This document shows positions 56,851 through 64,000 of a DNA stretch of 64,000 nucleotides, in pieces (position 1 is the first letter of the stretch; every line of letters begins with the position of its first letter). The translations under genes and the position numbers were made by a program. Below the pieces are notes generated by a model. It saw only the letters and a program-made list of their open reading frames with translations. It had not been told where the DNA came from and made no database searches. Source of the stretch: Rhynchonema sp. JSB1_4 (taxonomy: Eukaryota > Nematoda > Chromadorea > Monhysterida > Xyalidae); assembly GCA_030248065.1 (NCBI GenBank), contig JASAMV010002688.1, forward strand, positions 1 to 64,000, written 5' to 3'.

Positions 56851-59800
56851 ATGGATCGGCAATTCGGTGAGTGTTTCACTGAAACATCACCGGCGTCGAA
56901 CGGTGGACAAAAGTCGCAAACGGCGACCGACGCGAACAAACTTTGTGACTATGTGCGAAGTCAGGTGATCGGTGCTGACACGGTGTTTGCGTCACCATTT
57001 GGAAAGAGGAAAGGTTAGGCCATTGCAATTTGTACCAATGATTTTGTCCCTGAAAAAATAGGGGTTAGCCACATTGTTTCCATTGAAAAAAAAGCCCGGC
57101 TTTCTCTGAAAGCATCAGTCACCACATAACAGCATTGAGGCTGCTGCAACAGCTCGTGCTTATTTGGGGCTGTTTATTGCATCTATGACTTATTTTACAA
57201 ATTGCGTATATTTTGTGAATGTCTGGGTCGAAATTAAAATTGACGTTAGAATGAAATCTTTCTCCTTGATTTCAGCGTTCTATTGCGACTACACAGCTTC
57301 GAGTCGGTGCGTGAAATGTTGTTTCTTTCAACTTTTCTGAAACAAAAAAATGACACAATGCCTATTTATGACAATCGCTGACGCATTTCAGCGCGTTGCA
57401 CTGTATCGAGCGATACATTCACAGCGACGTGCTGCCATTCTATGCTAACACACACTCGTCGGCGACAGTGACCGCTGAACAATCAACGTTGTATCTGCAC
57501 GAAGCTCGGTTGGTTGAACACGGCACATTGCAAAATTGGGCCGTTTGCATTGTTATCATGCCCATTTTTCAAACAGTTGAATCAATGACGCGAAGTCGCA
57601 CCTCGAAGTCGACCACAATTGCTGTGCAAATGAGCCACAGTGACGTTTCTCCGAAAGTCCTATCTACTTCAACAGCCAAACTGATCAAATTTTTTTATTG
57701 AGTCGTATTCTGTGCTTGAGTTGGCGCACTTGTTTCCATAAACGTCGAAAAAAGTGAAAGATTGTCAAACCGGTGAAGTGCTGCTTGCATCTGCTGCCTG
57801 ATCAACAAGATTTTACGCTGGTCAAACTAATACACGTCATCGGTGCTAACAATCAATTGTGGAAACGAAGCTTTCCGTTGCGCTGATCGTTATCGATTGA
57901 TTGATTGCATTGCAGTTCGACACTGCGCAACGCTGTGCACGCATCTGAGCACGACGCAGTGTTGTTGGTGGGCAATGGGTGCACATCGGCAGTGCATGTG
58001 TTGGTGAATGCAATCAGTAGGATGGGCACTCAAATTGTGGCGTTCATTGGACCACACGAACACCACTCGAATATGCTGCCATGGAGGGAACTCGCTTTAA
58101 CGGTTGTCTCATCGGGCTGTGTGTTTGTGCATAGTGCATCTGACAGTCAAATACAGTAACTGTTGATAAGAGAGTGAATTTTGTGTCGAGTAGGTTGCCT
58201 GATCTGTAAAGCGCACGCAGCGCGCAGCCCAGTTTATGGTCAACTGCTGGGTTACAAACACAGTTTATTCGCTTTGTGGATCAGGCAATGCGTTGGTAAA
58301 AACACATCTATTGCAGGTCGTATCAATTCGTGAAACGGACAGCGGTCAAGTGGATGTAAATGATCTGGAGCTTCAGTTGCAGGTTTAGCGCATTTTATTT
58401 GAAGGTTTAATGCACTTTAATTTTGTATTCTGTCAAATTACAACTGAAATCAGCCACATTTGCAGGCGCATCAACACTCTCAGAATGTGCAGTTAATCGG
58501 GTGTTTCAGTGCAGCGTCAAACGTGACTGGAGTGTTGGCTGATACTGACTTGATATCCACGATACTACATCGGTACGTTATCTGATTTTGATTCTCACGA
58601 TGTCTAACTTGTTCCTCCACATGATTCGATCTGCGTATATTCTTTCCAGCCACAACGCACTGGCATTCTGGGACTACGCGTGTGCCGCACCGTACGTCAC
58701 CATTCATATGAACCCAACGCACTCACCACTCGCTCACAAAGACGCCGTCTACTTTTCCGGTCACAAATTTGTCGGTGCGCCCGGATCGCCCGGTTTGTGC
58801 TCGTTTTTTGATCAACAAAAGTGAATTATAAACATGTATGCCCCGACTTTTACCGTATCAAAGGTTGGAACGAAATATCCAAGCTTTCAGGGGTCCTGAT
58901 CGCGAAGAAGCGACTTTTCCACAATAAAGTGCCTCTGAAGCCCGGCGGAGGAACGGTGTTTTTCGTGAGTTATGCACAAGAATCCTATCCAATTATTTTC
59001 CATCGTTGCGTCTGGTGGTGTTTGCTTCATAATGTGAAGTATCTTGTTGTTTGTCCATTTCAACCTCATTTTCGCAGACCGTGTGCTCTTCAGTGCGAAT
59101 GCGCCAGATGGCCGTCTGAGTCGTCCAATAAAGTTGCCACCCGTCCCCTTTGACAGGTAGAGCCGAGCGGTCATTCGTACCTTCGGGAGATCGAGTACCG
59201 CGAGGAGGGTGGTACAGCGGATGTGATCGGATCGGTGAGATTCGCGTTGGCTGTCAGGCTGCAGCACACCATAACGACGCAAGTGATTGCTGACAGGGAT
59301 CAAATGTTGATGCGGTTAGATTGGCAAACGATCGAGTGCTGTCTTATTTGATTTCCACTTCTATTTCATTAGCAGCATCATTGTCGTGACACTTTAACCA
59401 GGGCATTCAATTGTTAGTGCGTGTTCGAATTTTGAATAGGCCGGTGTCGAATATTTGGTGATGAGACCGGCGCGGAACTGCCTTACCCCAAACCAGTGGT
59501 TAATAAAAAAATTATTTTATTCAAACCCCATTCTTAAAAAAAAAATTTTTTTTTAATTTAAAATTTTTTTTATTCCAGCCAAAAACTGCCCGAAACGAAA
59601 AAAAATGAGCGCTAAAGCAAAAAATAGTGGCATTTTTCTTCCATAACGTGTGGTAAGTGCATATAAAGCACTGACGACACGAAAACAATACTAAACAATG
59701 GTCAATGAGTACCAACAGTAGTCAGGTACACACCCGTACACTTCCCCCACGTGGTGTGGGTGCCTTCGTGTGGCTTTGTGACACCCAAGACGGCAAATTT

Positions 59801-62800
59801 GGGTGAAACTATTGCCTCTTGGTACACGACCAATGCAAATATGCGACAAACAGTGTAAATATAGAGTGAATATCACACCGAATCACTGCTTTCGGGTTGT
59901 TGCATGGATAAATGCATGCCCACCCAGTCACATGTACATGTGTGATCATATGAGAGGCCATGTGAGTGTGTGCACTATGTCTAGATGCCACAAAACAACG
60001 ATTATGGCACCCAATACACCAATGGTAAGGTCAGGTGATGTCAACAGTAGCAATTTTTATGCAAAAAATAGCACCTTTAGAGCAAAAAAAATAGAGAAAT
60101 TTTCGAATTTTGAAATAATAAAAAATAATTTTTTTTAACTTTTGGAACGAATTTTTTTAAAAAAAATTTTTTTAATAAAAAAACTTTTTTAAAAAACCAC
60201 TGCCCCAAACATCTTCAATTTGAGCATATTATTGCGTTTGGGAGCAACCTTTACGCGCTTAAAGTTGATGACATATTGCCAAAGCATTGAAGTATCTTCA
60301 ATCCATGAAAATATCACGTCACCAAGCTAGGTCTGGATCGATCACCGAGTTTCCTATACATCCATGTTGTTTGTTTGCAGCCATTTTGTGCGTCGCCTCC
60401 GCACGTCCGAACATGGCAACTTAGTGGTGCTTCTTGGCCCTGATTTATCAAGCGCTAGTCAACTGCCAATTGTGAGCTTCGTTGTTCGACATGCCGCCAG
60501 TGGACTGTACCTGCATCACAGCTATGTAACCGTGCTGTTGAACGATTTGTTTGGTGTACAGACCAGGTTGGGTACACAGTAGATTATGGGCAATGTCAAA
60601 GTTGGCGATTTGTCAGGGCCGTGCCTTGTTTATATATTGATCTTTTTATATTGAGGATATTTTAAAGTTTATTCTTATCCTTATTTCGAACGGCGTAAAG
60701 GTTGTTTCCAGACAACTTTCACGCTGGTCGAAATCGATGTGCTCAGTAGATTTAGAAATATCAACTGTCCAAAAAAAGTCACATGAAAAGACACAAGCAA
60801 GACACGGACCGGTAACCAAGTTTGAGGTCGCTTGATATTTTGTTGAATTTTTCTGCCCGGCTTCGACATAAGCTTCAAAACATTATGCACATTCATCCAT
60901 TACAATGTCTGGCCTTCACAGATCAGGATGCATGTGCGCCGGTCCGTACGCACAACGTTTGTTGGGCATTGCGCCGGCATTGGCCAAACGTTACGATGCA
61001 ATATTGCAAGAACACTCTGGCCTTGATAGAACCCACTTGCGCAGGGTCGGCGAATATTCGGACTATGAAATGCTGAGGTGCGCTTGCTTACCTGATGTGT
61101 CAAGGAAGAATGGATTAACGTAAATGTGTCTCGTTACAGGCCGGGGTTCACGCGTTTAAACTTGATGTACTTCATGGACGAACGAGATGTTGATTTTCTG
61201 GCCGATACCATCCTGTTTGTCGCTGAACACGGATGGAAGTTCTTGCCAATGGTTAGTTACCAGCTGATTCTGTACAAGTATAAAATGATTTTGTGGTCAT
61301 CGCGCGTTTGTAGACGGCGGGTGTGTATTCGGTTGCTCACCCGTTTCGACCGGTTTTCGCAGACGAGCGGTGCACCAGGTCATCACCAGTCTAAATGCAC
61401 CAGATGGCCATGTGACCCCAAAAACGCCTGTGTGCGCCGGATTTTGGCTCACTTTTGAACATCGCATTGCTTTGTGCCTTGCAAACGCGATTGTCGTCCG
61501 ACCGTCGTTGGTGCTTCGTCCCGTCCATGCAGCCGGACACATAATAATCATGCTTGGCGTGCGAATGCCACACCATATGAATCGACCTGTTCGCACTCAC
61601 TCATTCCAGTACAATCTCAGTCGTGAGTCGGGCGAATGGCATCATCGTGACGCGCGCGTGTTCAAAGATCGCAAATGGCTGAGCAACGTTGTGTTCACGG
61701 CTGACGGACTCAAATTGATGAAACGCGCTGTGGATGTTGAAGAAGGCCGACCGGTTCCCGACTATGACCAGTGTCTGGCTGAGGCGCGCACTCTGGCTGA
61801 TGCATGTGCGCAGGTACAACACACTGCTCTCTCACAACAATGTTTTTGCGAGAGTTGTTTCAAACATGTTTTCTCATCCGAAAAGCGCACGGAGGGCGGT
61901 AACTGCCAGCAGGGCTGCGTGGTGATTACAGGCAGCGCGGTTGAAACAATTCTGTCAAGAGTTTTGTCAGAGTGTCCAGGCTACATGCCACAAGCACGAC
62001 ATCCGTGGACGTCGGGTTGTAACACTAATTCCGACCACCGTGCTAATGTTTCGGCTGCACCTAATAAATTACTTTTTTTTGGTTTGTGTCGATATTAGTA
62101 CTGCCACTCGTTCGCCCATTGACAAATCTCGCCTCCATCTGTGAATGCGTCCACCCAAAGTTGATAATGTTGTTGGACAACTTCAGTTCGCGCGTCGCCA
62201 CGGTCCATCGGACGACGGACTACTGCTCGACGAGCACATACAATCGCTGCGTTGGTTCGTGTTGTCGTGCGAAGCGCACGCCGCGCTCGTGTCGTCGCCG
62301 ACGAATTCGCTGATCAAACGACATCCGCCGTTCACACCACGCACCTACCGGGCTCAGACCGGGACTGGGCTTGATGTGTCACACAGCACGAACGGGGAGC
62401 CGGTGCCAGACTCGCACTCAGCGACAGATGACGATGCGACACTGTTGAATGGTGAACGGGCATGTCCGGTCTCAGACCATGACCCCTCTGGATTGGCCGG
62501 TGATGAGCCCGAATGCCACGTGGTGACTCTAATGGAGTCGCCGGTCAAGGAGGAGGAGGTGCAAAATCCGAGCTCAGACATGGACTCAAGCCCCACTCGC
62601 GAGTTTTGTCTGCCGTGCACCTACCCGAGTACGAGTGCAGCCGCGACGAACGGTGAGGTGCAAAGACAGAATTGGGCTGAAAGGGTACTCGTTCGAAGGG
62701 ACCCGACACTGGCTGAGAGGGATCAGACGCGTAAATGGGTCGCACCGCCGAAACATGTGCTCAAATTGACATTGCAGGTAAACAAACTGGGTTAAATTAA

Positions 62801-63932
62801 GTTAAACAGGATTGAACCAGCAATCTTTTTAATTTTTTTCACTTTTAGGCGATCACCGATTTCACAATGTTGCGCGACGGTGACCGGGTATTGGTGTGTT
62901 TGTCGGGAGGCAAGGACTCGTTGTCGCTCTTGCACACGATGCGACAGGTGCAGAGAATTAGTGCCAGGTGCCAATTGAGTGTTTCGAATTTTTCTCTCTT
63001 CATGCTTGTCTCTTCATTCTAATATTTACTTGTTCTCAGCGCCAACAAGATCAATTTCGAGTTGGGCGCAATCACGGTTGACCCGATGTCCAGTGCCTAC
63101 GACCCGTCGCCGCTAATTGATTACTTGAAGGCACTAAACACCGAATATTTGTATGAACAACAAGGTAAATTCAAAAAAGGAAAAACCATTCACATTTAGA
63201 TAAGTCAGAGAAACACTTAATCAAAATGTGAATTCATATTTTCGATTCGATTCGGTGTCCGTGCGGACAGAGTCGAAATCCATACTTATAGCACGCGCTA
63301 TGCTACAACACATGACATCGCTATACATGCCAGATATGTTTAATTTTCAGACATAGTCGGCCAGGCAGCGTCGCTGGGTGCATCTTGTGCTTCGATTTGT
63401 GCGTTCTGCAGTCGTATGAAAAGGGGACGACTGTACGCAGCTGCGCGCGCATTGCACTGGAACGTGCTCGCATTCGGACAGCATTTGGACGATTTGGCTG
63501 AAAGGTGACTGCTGATGTTTCACTGTATTGGTTGATGATCATTGTGGCTGGCATGTCGGTTGGATAATTTTTTAGCTGCCAGTTTCTTCTTTTGTTTACT
63601 TTCGTGTGGTTTGACTTGACCGGCCCCGACGCAAAACTATTCAATAACATTACTCACCATCCTGTGCTCTTTCAGCTTTCTGATGAACGCGTTCCAAAAC
63701 GGCTCGCTGCGCACGATGAAGGCGCACTATTCGGTCAAGTACGTTTTCAGTATCTGTGTGTTCAATCCTTGTTGAATCAGGGTCATGCTCTGCTTGCTGT
63801 CTCAGGCAAAACGACTTGCGTGTTATCCGCCCGTTCGTCTACGTGCGTGAAAAGGACCTGCGTGTATTTGCCGAATCCAGTCAGCTGCCTGTGATACCGG
63901 AGAATTGTCCGGCCTGTTTTGAGCAGCCAAAG
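56851..63932 (+). CDS. Fusion of SufS-like cysteine desulfurase domain and TtcA-like tRNA thiolation PP-loop domain (3' end outside window)
   Basis: Nineteen exons join in phase to 961 residues: 56851-57013, 57276-57306, 57392-57508, 57916-58102, 58317-58382, 58466-58572, 58650-58792, 58891-58964, 59157-59314, 60381-60566, 60922-61077, 61140-61251, 61610-61813, 62187-62777, 62849-62967, 63040-63164, 63351-63504, 63676-63738 and 63806-63932. Residues about 30-568 are a class V aminotransferase/cysteine desulfurase fold. Seen are [48 protein letters not shown] and [14 protein letters not shown] with the PLP lysine at 263. [10 protein letters not shown] (Cys414, Cys416) sits where SufS enzymes have their sulfur-accepting loop. 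Exon 14 is mostly an acidic, Ser/Pro-rich linker. From about residue 750 comes a TtcA-type adenylating domain: P-loop SGGKDS (784-789), [13 protein letters not shown] (Cys863, Cys866), [10 protein letters not shown] and [11 protein letters not shown] (Cys953, Cys956). The likely role is moving cysteine sulfur onto tRNA or another substrate. The substrate is inferred. More C-terminal exons are expected. Confidence 0.88.
59494..60202. mobile_element. hAT-like MITE, poly-A/T subfamily, copy 2
   Basis: The ends are CAGTGGTTAATAAAAAAA and TTTTTTTAAAAAACCACTG. A perfect 8-bp duplication, CCCCAAAC, lies at 59486-59493 and 60203-60210. The A/T-run subterminal zones resemble 24823-25532. It lies in intron 9 of the fusion gene. 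Confidence 0.85.
61362..61450 (+). repeat. Dispersed repeat, second copy
   Basis: GGTGCACCAGGTCATCACCA then GCACCAGATGGCCATGTGAC matches the minus-strand copy at 28138-28190. A shorter related piece (GCGAATGCGCCAGATGGCCG) lies at about 59094-59113. Here it is inside intron 12 of the fusion gene, just before exon 61610-61813. Confidence 0.6.
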
Positions 63933-64000
63933 GTACGTGAGCAGAATTATTTTTTGTCAGTGTTTCTTCTTCAGTTTTGTGGTCGAGATGTTCTCGCATT

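Noticed and set aside
56851..61813. Assignment of the aminotransferase half as NFS1, selenocysteine lyase or MOCOS
   Set aside because: Motifs such as [24 protein letters not shown] and EHGWKFLPM belong to a different class V branch, and the C-terminal partner is a PP-loop domain that none of those enzymes has.

Overview
This is genomic DNA of a multicellular eukaryote, most likely an invertebrate animal. All genes are split by many GT-AG introns, usually with TTTCAG or TTGCAG acceptors. The gene content fits a metazoan: animal-type single-chain ATP-citrate lyase, a BAF60/SMARCD chromatin remodeller subunit, Prp19, cytosolic ArgRS and a fatty-acid-hydroxylase-domain protein. I cannot name the phylum. 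I rebuilt the exons by hand from splice sites and reading phase. Phase closes throughout for ArgRS, ATP-citrate lyase, the sterol-desaturase-like gene and the fusion gene.

Layout: 150-1878 (+) 3' part of cytosolic arginyl-tRNA synthetase; 2418-6812 (-) Prp19, first coding exon not found; 6813-14035 gene-poor and rich in repeats; 14036-14324 (+) a two-exon gene for a 71-residue secreted or neuropeptide-like precursor; 14846-17412 (+) sterol-desaturase/FAXDC2-like protein; 17413-20230 repeats; 20231-28949 (-) an unrecognised multi-exon gene; 30626-42025 (+) complete 30-exon ATP-citrate lyase; 43490-48442 (+) SMARCD; 49380-51301 (+) DnaJ protein with a C-terminal membrane segment; 51644-54935 (+) unrecognised coiled-coil protein; 56851 to past 63932 (+) a fusion of a SufS-like cysteine desulfurase domain with a TtcA-like tRNA thiolation ATPase domain, cut off by the window end.

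The fusion gene is the most unusual coding feature. One polypeptide carries a PLP-dependent sulfur-mobilising domain and a PP-loop thiolation domain with two CxxC motifs. I would expect this pairing in bacteria rather than animals, yet here it is divided among at least 19 exons.

The non-coding DNA is packed with small non-autonomous DNA transposons. Nine have hAT-like ends and flanking 8-bp duplications (seven with perfect duplications and good ends, two with one imperfect feature). Most sit inside introns, and each subfamily repeats its own short subterminal motif. There are also a three-copy hairpin MITE, elements with TACCGTA ends, large palindromes and a minisatellite. No transposase gene was recognised.
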